The position numbers and the translations under genes are program-made. The notes beneath the pieces are model-generated. The model worked only from the letters and a program-made list of their open reading frames with translations, did no database searches and was not told the DNA's origin. DNA of 64,000 nucleotides from contig SNVD02008177.1 of NCBI GenBank assembly GCA_013180625.2, positions 186,001 to 250,000 on the forward strand. Reading direction: 5' to 3'. Position 1 is the first letter of the stretch. Every line of letters begins with the position of its first letter. Source of the DNA: Boswellia sacra (taxonomy: Eukaryota; Streptophyta; Magnoliopsida; Sapindales; Burseraceae). Shown here piece by piece: positions 21,652 through 34,400 of this stretch.

Positions 21652-24177
21652 AAGTATCTTTGCTCGGATGTACCTTTAGTCCCCATTGGAGCTGAATTAA
21701 TAAGAAAATTAACAGCCTAATTAGTCAGGTATTTTGGTACATATATATGTTTCTACATACGCACAGGGAGATTGTGCGATTGTGGCGGAACTTTGTTCAC
21801 TTTACATGTGAATTCCAATTAATATAGTTAATCAGGCAGAGGCAGGCTCTATCTGTGTGTAAGGGTAGCTCAAGGACAGGGATGTTGGCGTCTCAACATC
21901 TGAAAAGCTCCACTCAACAACCACATTTGACAAGTTCCTTAATTTTCTCACCCCCTATCAATTCAGTTAATCTTGTCTTTGGCTTATATAAAGTAAAACA
22001 AGGTTTCTTATACTGCAAAATGATGTGAAATTTTTTGTTTCAAAGCCTAAGCTAGTTCCCCGTACATGTATACGTATTGTATTTTTCCAGTAAAACAGGA
22101 CTGATAGTGGTAAGGGTATATAATTACTTTACATAATCATTGCGTATATATGTATAGGTGCATGCTGACACATTGCCGACACATAAATGAGATTGACCCA
22201 CCACCAATTTGTTATATTATCAACCCCAAGAATGTACTCCATTCCAAATATCAATTGTATCAATAACAATATCCTAGCCTTACTAGCTACCTTTTGTTTC
22301 AGGTGTCCTACGACCACTCCATGATCAACATCGAATTGCGCAATCTGCATCTTCCCTCGCAACCCCTTTGAATTTGCGTGCTCAATTAGGGCGCTGCCAC
22401 CGCCATTATCTAACACTTCTATAATATCAGACTTCTTTTTAGTGACTTTCATATATAGTGACTAATTTTACCAATTTCATTCCCAAATTAACCATTTGCT
22501 TATCACACCATATCAGTGACAATTTAATTTAAGCTGGCCGTGTCCATCCATTGATGGACCTACTTTAATGTTTTGGTCATCCATGGAAATTATAATATTT
22601 TTATTCAAGAATATCCTGTATCAGATACTGAAGGCTTACGAATTAAGTAAGCTTGTTAAGGAATTAATGCATTGACTTATTTAAACCTAATCACATATAT
22701 ATAAATATAAATAGCATCTATAAATGATTAATATTTGGTAAAACTAATTAAGTGAAAGTATCAATTTCTAGAAACTATAATTATGTATAAGCACGTGAAC
22801 TTAGAGCTAAGCATAAAGGAAAAAGCCAGATGATATCACAATCAATCCAACAAATGACACTTGATGTGATGCGAAGTTGCAACTAACCAACAGAAACATG
22901 GACCCTTTTCTGGTTAAGTTTTACTTCAAAGGAAATCCCCACTAGCCACATTTTGCTCCTCGTGTTCCCATTATATTCATATTACCATTATTATCTCAAC
23001 TACTCCTCACAGTCACAGAGCTGACGAACCCATTGCCAAAACTTAAGGTACGCACGTTGTATAACCTTTCTCTTAGTATCCTCCTCCTCATGTCATTCCG
23101 AATCTTTCCACTTCCATATATATGTAGCATTTTTGTTTTCTTTTAGATGTCTATATGGCTTAATTGAAAACTGTGGGAAAGAGCTAGCTAGCAGCTAGCC
23201 CAACGGGCACATGCTTGCAGATGAATGTTCACGATGTATGGACCATATTTCCAAATGTGGTTTTGGCCTTGCCTTAGATTCAAAACTCATATAAGTAGAA
23301 CTAGCTGCCTTGACAGCAAAGTAAGGGGATGACAATTGTAGTTAATTAGGATTAGGATTTGTTCTTATTATGAGGCTGGTATCATGTGACATGTGCAACA
23401 TTGTTTTCAGCATAGATTCAGTATAGAGACTGTTGCCTGTGTTTATGTGTGCGGTGGCTGTGATGCATATCCTTGCTTTGCTCACTTCACATGTTCATTT
23501 AAGTTTCAAGTCACGGGTGAGCACACATTATACAATCTTTGCCAATCTTAACATTTCCTATTCCATTTATCTGCAAACATTAATTTTGACTCATATGAAA
23601 GGTCCCTATTACATTGATTTACTATTTACTTTATCAGCTAACGAGTGGATTAATACCCACATGGCTCACGTCAACTATTAAAGTGACATATACAAACCTG
23701 TACCGTTCGTTAAGCTTCAAGAGATTAATATCCTCAAAAAATTAGAAGAAGCTCTATAAAGTTTCAAGCACTAGTTGAAGCTAGCTAGCATCTCAATTTC
23801 TTCACTTTAGGACTTTACCACATGAACAAGAATCAGATGTATCGTTAAAGTTAAAAGGGTCACTTTGATGGAAAACCGCAAAGGGAATTACAAATATCTA
23901 TGATCCGATAATGACTTGCTCCATCTTTTTATAGCTTTTCGAGTCTTTTCATGCACGCACCAAATTCACTTTTTTGGGTGGCTTTGGATTTCTAAGAATC
24001 TTATCTGGCTTTTAGGATTTTGTGGCCTGCATATGATTTTCCTTCTAACTTTCTAGGAGAGGAAATATCATTTGCTCCTTCCGCTGTCTGCACTACAATC
24101 CATATCTTTGCTGGTATATATGTTTAGGGTTCAGCAGTAAATAACAGAAATAATCGTAATAACTAAGTCTTTAATTA
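21652..24177. other. Intergenic DNA
   Basis: About 2.5 kb of AT-rich DNA. A 107-codon reverse ORF (22129-22452) has no recognisable domain. Nothing else gene-like is seen. Confidence 0.5.
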
Positions 24178-24391
24178 GGGTAATGCTATTCTTACAAACT
24201 ACTTATACAAACTCACCTATACAAACTGACGTGGCATAATGTTATTTGATAAATAAATGCAGTGATTTGATAAATATATATTAATAATAAATGACATTAA
24301 TTAACATGGGTGATGTGGCGATCATATAAAGATGTCACATCATTTTGTATGTGTGAGTTTGTATAAATAGTTTGTATGAGTAGCACTACTC
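24178..24391. mobile_element. MITE, Mutator-type
   Basis: 214 bp with roughly 39-bp imperfect terminal inverted repeats: left GGGTAATGCTATTCTTACAA..., right ...AGTTTGTATGAGTAGCACTACTCC. It is flanked by the 9-bp duplication CTTTAATTA (24169-24177 and 24392-24400). A 9-bp duplication fits Mutator-like transposases. Two diverged relatives lie in intron 3 of the WRKY gene. Confidence 0.8.
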
Positions 24392-24400
24392 CTTTAATTA

Positions 24401-25701
24401 TATCCAAACTAGCCGTTACATTTACTAGTCAATTTTGAGTGAAGATAAATGTTTACCAATTGCAACAATCATTTATTGACTTGTTAAGAGGTCTCATTCT
24501 TATTACATATACAATACATATACATATATTGATTTGATGTTGGTGGCTGAGAGATACAGACACAGATACAGAAACGGAATGTGTGTTTATTGCCGCTAGC
24601 CTAATTAGTTATTTATTTAGTAATTTGCCCATATAATAGAATGGAATCTTGTCTTGAGTTGTTCTTCCACTACCATAAATATATTAGTACAATTAGTAAG
24701 AAATAAACAACAACAAATTAATAAGCATTAAAGAGTGGGAGTACTGTTGAAGCACAATATAAACAATTGCACCCACTATAATGTTCACTTAAATCTCATA
24801 TTTCGAAGACTAATATAAATAGTTTTCATCATAGCTTAAATGGGACTATGATTAGATGCACCAACCTACCCTGTAGGCTAAATTGAAGGAAAAGAGTGGT
24901 TCGTGTACATGTGTACATAAAAATATATAGTCAAAGCATTGACGTAACTTGGAACCAACCATTTGGAGAGAAGAGAGAACTTAGAATCGAAATCTCCATT
25001 AACTTGAAGAAGTGGATGATAATTAGGGTGTAGTGTACGCACCATACTTGGCCCCGGCCACGCCAGGCCTGCTCGTCAGTTTCCAATTATTCTCATGACA
25101 AAATTGTGAGCTTGTCTTATCTCTAATGTTACTATTCATGCATGGACCTATCTCATTATAGCTTGGGCCCTACTACAAAAATTAATTAACTTTAGTTTAA
25201 TACTTCCCATGGATAAAATAATATTAGTTTTACTCCCAGTCAAGATTGGAACTATAAGAAAAAAAAAATTTACTAATACATGTAAAATCTCTGTCTGATC
25301 TTAATCATCCAATAATATTTTTACCAACTACATTGCAAGCCCGTTTGTGTACAAGAATGTAGTGTCATGTCATTGTTAGATTGTTACCCACATGCAAATG
25401 AGCTCTATATAATTAAATGTGCTTGAAGCAAAGATCAGTTTCTTTCTTCTTCCCCAGGTCCCAGGGCCAGGATTAGCATGTTGTCTCTGGTTGTTAACCA
25501 TAGAAGTGAATTAAGATTTAGGAGAATCAAAAGCTTGTTTTATTATAAGTTGTGGGTCAGAGTCCAACGCTGACTCATCTCCCCACAGGCTCTCAGTCTC
25601 ACACACATCACTTTAACTCACCTAAAAGGCTCGAACAGTTAACAGTTGTCTTTGTGTTGCATAACTTTGCAGCTTGCAGTTTCAGGAATCAAAAGCTGAA
25701 G
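24401..25701. other. Intergenic DNA and promoter region of the CHUP1-like gene
   Basis: No gene. The last 300 bp before the ATG at 25702 hold a likely leader; an in-frame upstream ATG (25552) would add 50 residues that do not look conserved. Confidence 0.5.
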
Positions 25702-28700
25702 ATGAACCACCCAAACCCAGATGCACTAACACCAAAATCTGAATGCAAGCTCGTCAACACCATGTCAACCCTATCTCGTTTCAGACCAAATTCTACAGCC
25801 AAGGACTCACCAAAGCAAGAAAACGGCAACGTTGTTGTGTCTTTGTCACCCGCACTGAAAGCAAGAGCAGCATCTGAGCCTCCACATGGAAAGACTAATA
25901 CTAGTACAAAGAGTACAAGGAGGTCTCTGGTGTTGAACAAACCCAAATCCCCAGAGGAGGTTCTAGGATCTCGAAAACTTGATCAAGTCAAAGTCTTGGG
26001 TCGTTCTGGGAACCGCCCTGTTATTGAGCAATTTGCTAGGCCGAGGAGACAGCGGATTGCAGAGGCTAATTCTGGTAAAAATGATGAGGCCGTAGTGGAT
26101 AAGATGAAGAGAGAATCGGCGGAGAAGCTGAGTTTTAGTGACAATCTGGTCAAAGACTTGCAGGCTGAGGTTTTGGCTTTGAAGACTGAGTTGGATAAGG
26201 CACATAGCTTGAACGCAGAGTTGGAGAAACAGAACAAAAAGCTTGCCGATGATCTCGTTACTGCTGAAGCTAAGGTAGCTTCTCTTAGCACTCGTCAGCA
26301 GGTGAGACTCTGCTTTATCAGTGTTCTGTTCGTAGTTTCCCAAAAAGAAAAGTTCTGTTTTATTATGTTTCTCTTACATTTTGCTCTAGATTTTAACTTT
26401 TTTGCTTACTAATAATCTTTTTAAGATAAGAATATACTACTAATGAAACAAGTATTCCATATCTTTATCGAGGAGAAATGACAACTTCAAGTGTTGAATT
26501 TGTTTGGTAATCACTATTATTCTGACAGCCAATTCCTTTTTGAATGAAGAAGGAGCCGATCGGAGACTATCAGAGCCCTAAATTCAAGGACATCCAGAAG
26601 CTTATTGCCAACAAATTGGAGCACTCAATAATAAGAAAGGAGGCAATCAATGAGGCAAGTAATGTTAAGCCGCCGCCATCAGTATCAACACCAACACGTT
26701 TAATTTCAAAAGCTGCAGATTCAGAAAGCAGAGCCCCGGCCTACCCCTCAATGCCAGCACCTCCACCACCACCGCCCCCACCTCGGCTCCCAGCGAGAGC
26801 ATCTCCTCGAAAGCCTCCCTCACCCGTACAATTTTATCACTCACTAACAAAGCCAGAGGGGAAAAATGATCATCTGGGGCCGGTGAACCACAATAAGCCT
26901 GCAGTTTTAAGTGCACACAGTAGCATCGTTGGTGAAATTCAAAATCGTTCAGCTCATCTGTTGGCTGTAAGCATGTTTTAGATTTTCTGTTGGATTATTT
27001 ACTTGATTTGATTATGTGATCTGCCTCATTCTGAAGTTTGAACCTTTAAAATTTTAGATAAGAGTGGACATCGAAACCAAAGGAGATTTCATCAACAGTC
27101 TTATCCAGAAAGTACTTGCTGCAGCTTATACAGATATGGAAGATGTCTTAAAATTTGTGGATTGGCTTGATGGTGAACTTTCATCTTTGGTAATTTCTAG
27201 ACACTTTCCAAAATTTTCATTAATTTTACCATTTCTGCTCTCTAGTTGGCGGGCACTTCCCTGTTGTAAATGTAAGATGTTTTTGAATTAAATAACACTA
27301 CATTGTGGACCCACCCAAGACCTAACATCCATTTAGACCAGCCATGTAATTGGTAGTCGTTTACATGTATAGTTTCAGGTGTTGGGTATAGACCTGCTCA
27401 TGGTGGTTGTAACTCTTGAGTGTTATGTATATTATTATCTAACATACGCGTAGTATATCCAACTAGCTTTTAGTCTTTCTTGTACTTGTGGATTTCTCAC
27501 GTGTAATAGCCTTCCTGTGATGTGAACATTGTTATGATGGCAATGATGATAAATCTAGGAAGATTATATTTTTTCTATTAACGTTATTTATGGTATTTAT
27601 GATAAACCAAAGTTAAGATCTTACTTATTAGTTATGTAGAACTGCAGATTATCGCAGATTCCTCATGACGAAAGGTATTGTAAGGTCGTATTTGCTAGTA
27701 GTTCTTATAATACCTGGTATTGCCCAAGAGTTATATATGTTACAGGAATTATATTTCCTTGAAGTTTCTATTAAGATATCTGCTTTTTGTCCTGTCTTCC
27801 ACAGGCAGATGAGCGGGCTGTGTTAAAGCATTTCAAGTGGCCTGAGAGGAAAGCTGATGCCATGCGAGAAGCTGCTGTCGAATATCGAGATCTTAAACTG
27901 TTAGAGAGTGAGATTTCTTCCTATAAGGTTGATCCTAGTATCCCATGTGGGGCTGCCTTAAAGAAGATGGCTAGCTTACTTGACAAGTAAGGAGTACATT
28001 ATAAATTCTTTAATTCACTAGAGATATTGCATTATACCATGATAATTGTAAAATTGTTGACTTATCTGTCTCTCATCTCTTCATGCCAGGTCGGAACGGA
28101 GCATACAGAGGCTAATTAAATTGCGAAATTCAGTTATGCGTTCCTACCAGGACTGCAAGATTCCAGTTGATTGGATGCTTGATTCAGGAATAGTGGCTAA
28201 GGTAATTTTACTTCTTTCAGAGATTTATACTAGAGAGAAGCAGTAGATACGTTTTTAGACGCGAGTCTTTTGAGTGATTGCTTGGAATGACCTATGCCTG
28301 AAAACTATTGTAAGCTGTATCTCTTGCATCTGAATTCCTTGAGGTGAGGTGAAGAGTTGTTTCGATTTCATGCAGATAAAGCAAGCTTCTATGAAGCTAG
28401 CCCAGATGTACATGAAGAGAGTGACAAAGGAGCATGAATTGGTTCGTAATTCGGACAAAGAATCAACTCAGGAAGCTTTGCTACTTCAGGGTGTGCATTT
28501 TGCATACAGGGCTCACCAGGTAATCCTCATTGTTGCTTTTTTTCATTATAATTTCTAATCTTTTTTTTTTTTTTTTTTTGTGCCCTCTCCCAAATACCAT
28601 GAAGAAAGTGAAATTATACTGTGAGCCCTAAAATATTGCAAATTCTGCCGGAGCCATTATGTTTTCAGGGAGGCTATTCAATAATCAGCACAATGAGAAA

Positions 28701-29219
28701 CTTTGCTTTCATTCTTTTGAATGAATTTTCCCAAGTGACCAGAACAATCTTGGTTTTTATTTATTTATTTTATTTGTTTTCTTCTTTCCCCGTTCTTTTC
28801 TTCGAGAAGTAGGGAGCTCTTCGTGTTCAAGATGGAGCAAGTTTAGAATATCAAACCGTAACATTGTAAACAGATTTGACTCCTACGTGGCAGGGCTACT
28901 TTTAGCCATCTTTGTAGTAATTTAAATGTGAAATATTTTTAGCTTCTTCCTAATGTATCAAGGTCTGATTTCTGCTTTGGGGTGACTTTTGTGTCATGAA
29001 TTTAATTATTTAATGTTGCCCTATTAAAGCATGTGAAAAGGTTTGTTCATGTTTTATGGGAGTGCTTTTCTCATTTAGTCATCTTCTATGTTTGTGTATA
29101 TGCAGTTTGCCGGAGGTCTTGATTCAGAAACATTGTGTGCTTTTGAAGAGATTAGGCAGCGTGTTCCAGGACAACTAGGAGGATCTCGGGAATTGTTGGC
29201 TGGCATACCATCATCATGA
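25702..29219 (+). CDS. CHUP1/IPGA1-like coiled-coil, proline-rich protein
   Basis: Seven exons: 25702-26301, 26550-26966, 27058-27189, 27805-27986, 28090-28201, 28376-28519 and 29106-29219. All junctions are GT-AG and all phases agree, giving 566 residues. In order: a Ser/Lys/Arg-rich N-terminus, a coiled coil (about 155-200, LQAEVLALKTELDKAHSLNA), a polyproline run (PAPPPPPPPPRLPAR, about 269-283), then the conserved C-terminal CHUP1-type region from KGDFINSLIQKVLAAAY through LKHFKWPERKADAMREAA to VPGQLGGSRELLAGIPS. CHUP1 anchors chloroplasts to actin. This shorter, soluble-looking form without an N-terminal hydrophobic anchor is closer to the IPGA1-like group, linked to microtubules and anisotropic growth. 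The start at 25702 (MNHPNPDAL) is preferred to 25552. Its neighbour DGAT3 lies 0.8 kb downstream, as in Arabidopsis. Confidence 0.9.
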
Positions 29220-30002
29220 GAACCTTCATGCGCTTGGGAGAATTAGAATCTTACACTAGATTCTGATGAAACGAGTTTTTTTTTTTAAAATTTTTTTTCC
29301 CCTTGGTTTCCCTAAAGATGGTAGAGGATGTTTTGAGATTGGGAATACATATTTAAAAGCTTTGTAGTAATTAGCGAAGTTGAATTTGAAAAGAATATAT
29401 AATGGAAATGAGTGTACATGCAATGCGATCTGGTTTCGGTTCAAAAATCTAATCGAAGGTTGGAATGGAATAATCTGAATAATAATATTTTTACATTTCT
29501 GTTACATGTATTGTCTCTGGTTGTTACTTCTGCCCTTGTTAGCACATCTGAATTCTGACACGTTCAATATATGTTGTGGGTTGGTCAAACTCAAAGTCAA
29601 AGGTTGGTTGGTGCATCTAATATTCTGATTCAGGATGCTGATACCCTCAACACCTAGCCACTTCTCTGTCGACTATTAACATAACGTCCGTTTTTAACGA
29701 CCTAACCTGCCACTTTGGAAACTGATTTGCCAACTTGGAATCCTACGTGTCACGACTTGGCATAATCTGAAACCCTCAAATCACCCACTAAACAATCCAA
29801 CGGCTTAGATTGAACGGAAAAGCATGTCCCAAAGGCGAACAAGCGTGGCAAACCGAAAGCAATCACGAGGCAGCACATGGAAAACGAGCCAATTAAATCA
29901 ACCCACGTAATAGGAAGCTTCGATGATGTCTGTTTTCCATCATAAGAAGCAAAGGCTCTTCACCTGCAATTTGTTGATTCATTCGGGGTATGTGTTTCAG
30001 CA
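29220..30002. other. Intergenic region and DGAT3 promoter
   Basis: Holds the 3' UTR of the CHUP1-like gene, with T-runs at about 29277-29300, and upstream sequence of DGAT3. No further gene. Confidence 0.5.
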
Positions 30003-30876
30003 ATGGATGCATTGAGGCAGATTGCATGTGTGTACGGCGCTGGGATGGATACGCAATACCCGCGTTGGAATGAAAGTAGAGTTGGACTGATCAAGAAGAA
30101 GAAAGAGAAGGTGGTGTTGAAGAAGAAGTTGAAATTGCTAAAAGGGTTGTCCAAGGACTTGTCTGCGTTTTCTGAGATGGGTTTTCTGGTGGATCAAGAT
30201 AACGATTTGCTTCGTCAAGTTAGAGGAAAAATGATTACGGTATGTATGAGTTACTTTCTTTGTGTTCTGTTTTGTTTTTAATGGCTGATTCATGATTTAG
30301 CAACAGTGAAATTCAATCACCTGATTGTGCATGCAGGAAGCAGCAGAGTTGTTGTCGAAACAGCTGGAACGGTTAAAAGCAGATGAGAAGGAATTGAAAA
30401 GGAAAAGAAAAGAAGAGAAGGCCAAGCTGAAAGCGCAAATGTCATCTGTAGGCGAATCAAGTGACAGCGAATGTGAGAAGGAGGTGATCCACGTTAAAAG
30501 TCTCACCTCTGAACCTTTACTGGGTGAAGAAAACAAGGAGCAGATTAATTTTGGAACCTGTTGCAGCGGTGCGGTGACAAAAGCAAAGAGGGTTGAGGTT
30601 TGCATGGGTAACAAGTGCAAGAAATCAGGAGGTGGAGAGCTGTTGCAGGAATTTGAGAGGGTAATGGGAGGCGAAGGTGCTGTTGTTGGGTGCAAGTGTA
30701 TGGGTAAATGCAGAGATGGCCCTAATGTTAGGCTCTGCAACTCTGATCCTGTGTATGGAACTCCAACCAATCCACTGTGCATTGGGGTCGGCTTGGAGGA
30801 TGTCAGTGCAATTGTCACTAATTTCTTTGCTCAAGATCCCATTTCCAAGGACTTCGGTTTCAATCCTGCTTGTTAG
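30003..30876 (+). CDS. Cytosolic diacylglycerol acyltransferase DGAT3
   Basis: Two exons, 30003-30239 and 30337-30876, GT-AG, giving 258 residues. The N-terminus is basic (KKKKEKVVLKKKLKLLKGL), followed by a Glu/Lys/Arg coiled segment (LSKQLERLKADEKELKRKRK). The C-terminal half is a thioredoxin-like [2Fe-2S] ferredoxin domain: EVCMGNKCKKSGGGELLQEF and GAVVGCKCMGKCRDGPNVRL, with Cys at about 168, 173, 198, 200 and 204. That domain defines plant DGAT3, a soluble enzyme that makes triacylglycerol from diacylglycerol and acyl-CoA. There are no membrane segments, unlike DGAT1 and DGAT2. It is shorter than Arabidopsis DGAT3, chiefly at the N-terminus. It converges with the CHR18 gene; the stops are 566 bp apart. 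Confidence 0.9.
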
Positions 30877-31442
30877 CTTTAGATTTGCTTTGTTAAACCT
30901 TCCTTTTTAACAGTGAATGTAAATGTGAATATTTAGATTTAGACCGTTCACTTTCTTCAATTTTTAGTTTGTAATTTTTCTTACATGTAACCGAAATAAT
31001 TCACTAATTTGCTATCGTTCTTGTAGTTGTTTATAAAGATCAGAACTCCTGTCCCTAACAAATGTACATAACCAACTTAGTTTAATCCATTGGCTTACAA
31101 AAGCAGATCTTTTTTTTCAGCGGTTTACAGAGATAAGTAACTTTCTCTTCCCTTAGAAGGACGTTTATTAAGGCCAAGGACCGCATGGTTTTCAATTTAT
31201 AAGTAACTAGTGTCACTGTTGCTACCCAGCTAAAGAAAGAATTGCAGTACGGGTGCAAAACCCAGTCAGTCGTTTAATATTGAACGGCAAAATACACCTA
31301 GCTTCTTGGTCAGTACTTGGTAGAAGCAACGATTGCGCTTTTACAAGAATTGAAGTGACAAATTTACACATTTCTGTACATGTGTGGCTTGCGATGAGTG
31401 TCTAAAAAGCACTAAACATTAACAGCTGTAGAGTTTTAAGGC
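30877..31442. other. Convergent intergenic region
   Basis: Shared 3' flank of DGAT3 (+) and CHR18 (-). AT-rich, no gene seen. Confidence 0.5.
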
Positions 31443-34400
31443 TTAGTTTCTTTGGTATTTGGTCTCCAACTGATATTCAGAGTCATCCACACGGTTGCAG
31501 CGCTTCAAGAAAGAGTCGAGGGTTTTCTGTTTCGCAGGGCTGCTGAGGGTTTTCTGCTTTGCAGGGCTGCTTCTAATCTGGCTAGTCGAAACTTCCAATA
31601 CATTCTCATGGCCATCAAGCATCTGATTGTTCAGTAACTAAAATCATTCCTCCAGGTGAAGAGATAAAAGGTAAACTATGCTCCTACCAACCTAACCTTG
31701 GAAATGAAAATACCCACTGTAGTAGATGCATACATGTGAAAATTTGTATTCCTAATTTTGGTTTCTCAGAGAAGCAAGAATTAGAGCTCCCCATGAAAAT
31801 AAGAGTTAGCAAGAAAACATTACCTGTCCCAAATTTTCCAACTTGCTCTGGACAACATCCCTAAAGAGAAACAATGGATTGGATTATTAATGGTCGTAAC
31901 GTCATAATCTACGTTTCGTCTTTTTCCAACTCTCAAAATTTTAATCGAGACTTGTATACCAAAATCGGTCCATCAAGAAATAGCAGATTGCACATACCAT
32001 ATTATGTCGTCAACCGTGTCATTTGCCAACAGGTAGTGTATATTTACTGAAGAAACCTGAAAACATGAACTACATTTGTCAAAAAAATAAACAGACTTTC
32101 AGTCCAAATAAGCATAGATGATGAGCAGCAGAATGCATGTAACATTGGATTACTAACATGAGCAAAAATCAATTACTCTTGTAGTTGTGGGTACCTGGCC
32201 AATCCTGTGAGCACGGTCTTCAGCTTGAATCAGGTCACCTGGGGTCCATGACAACTCCGCAAATATAACAGTGCTAGCAGCCGTTAAAGTCAACCCCACA
32301 CCTCCGGCTTTGATAGATAGCTGCAGATGACATTTGAAAAGACCAAATTTGGACTCAAATCACAACTTTTCCACCAAAGTTAAAATGCTTCCAGTCCACA
32401 GGAGAACATGGAAGAAAAGTAAGATAATTTAAGAGATGTATCAATCATTGTCATACTACTGCTGCCTTGACATCATCCTTTTCCTGAAAATCAGTAACCA
32501 ATGCTTGCCTAGAGGCTGCAGGGGTACTGCCGTCAATCCGAATACAACGCACTTTCTTCTTCTGGAAAGTTTTGTGAAAACGTTATAAGGATGGATCTAT
32601 TCTAAAAAAAATTTCAAAAGAAATGAAGGGGTCTTACAAGAAAAAACTGGTGTATTGAATCAAGCATGGGCTGATGGTGCGCAAATATTAAAAACTTGCA
32701 GCCTGCCTGAAACAATCATATCATATAAGAACACAAGATATGAAAAGACAATATGGAAAATAAGTTAAAAAAAAAACACCTTGATAGTACTGAGGGCTAG
32801 ACAATCCACAGATATAGCGAACACATCATGAGTTGGAGTAAAGAAGGTAACAATATATGGTGACTCAGGAACCAGATTTAACCTTTCACTCACAAAGGGT
32901 CGTGAGTCACCAACTTGAGAAAATGGGACCGTGAGACCAAGGTCAACAAGTAAATATATGATATATCATCTTCTGCTTTAAGAGTCAAATTTTTGGAGCG
33001 AGATACCTGGACATTTCAAATTTTCAAGCCTAAAACCACCATTTGGGGTCTGGGAAAAAGCACAAAATTATGCTTATCACTAGAATCTGATCTTATCTTT
33101 TATTACAAAAACCTCAGTGCACATATATGCTCTCGTATTGATTCATATTATGCATCGAAATGAATAAAAAGAATATATTGACAAGAGTGAAAATAGAGTA
33201 CCTCAATAACAGTTTCCAAATAATCTAGGACTGCTGGAATCTTGGATTCGGCAGAATCAGTATATATCTGGAGTTAATACAGAGTGAAACGAGGGGGAAT
33301 AAATAAGAGTTTAGCCAAGTATATGACTATAAAGTGACAACTATCAATAGAAGAATATAAAAGCCCGCAATTTTGACCAGTCATACCAAGGCAAAAAACT
33401 ATGGTCTAACCCACAGATTTGAGAAAAATCATGTTGGCCAAAAGCAACTAGCACTGAAACATATTGACCAATAATTTCTCTGTCATGTACACAACATGAA
33501 TAAATACCTTATTGATAAGGTTCTTCTCAGAAAACTTGAGTGATTGAACTTCCTCTTCTGATTTGCAGGCCTTAATTTTGCTTTTTATCACCTCCAACTA
33601 CAAAACGGAAGACTGACATCAGCTACGATTCTCTTTTCCTTCAATTTTCCATTTGTCCTCACATGAAATTTGCAGCCACATGATTCAAATCAATACCATG
33701 TAAACTTTTAAGTATAGATACCAACAGTAGTATAGAAGAAAGAAGAAAAAGCAAATATGATGGTAAAATCTTTAAGGGAAAAATCATGTTCACCACTATA
33801 GTCCCATATATTTTTTCAGAACTTCAAAAACATAGGAATTTTATGAAAAATAGCTAGAACAGTTGCAGATTTAATTGGCCAGCAATTGATTACTCTCAAA
33901 TTTCCAAAAGATCTATAATTAGCTTTCACCAGATGACACTCAGTAAAAATGAACTATACAAGAGCTAACTTACCTCACGAAATAAAGCATTTATTTGTTT
34001 CATATCCTTCTCAGACAAGTCCAGAAAGACCTGAGAATTGATTACAAGAAGATCCCATAGTAACAGATATGATGAAAATCAACGCAATTCCAACTAATAC
34101 GAGAACATATACATGATAAGCTCTGTGGAAAAGCATGACTCAGAATTGTAATGTCAAAATTGTTACTTGTTTACAACTATCCAAGAAGTGGACTGGATTA
34201 AAGACCCGATGAATACCCAAAAGTAAAACTCAAGACACGTACTGCAAGAAACATATATTTCACGAATAGTTTTCAAAAACCAACATGGCTGCCCAAAGTC
34301 AACAATAGATCAAGCTTTCAACAAGCTGTTTCCCTGATTGAAATCAATATTTTTCTTACGAAAAACCAAGACATGGTTTTGACATCATTGTATGTAATAC

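Noticed and set aside
22129..22452. 107-codon reverse ORF in the 21.7-24.2 kb gap
   Set aside because: No recognisable domain, no splice context, and a length expected by chance; not called a gene.
25552..25701. N-terminal extension of the CHUP1-like protein
   Set aside because: In frame, but reads like leader sequence (TLTHLPTGSQSHTHH) and has no family match; the ATG at 25702 was preferred.
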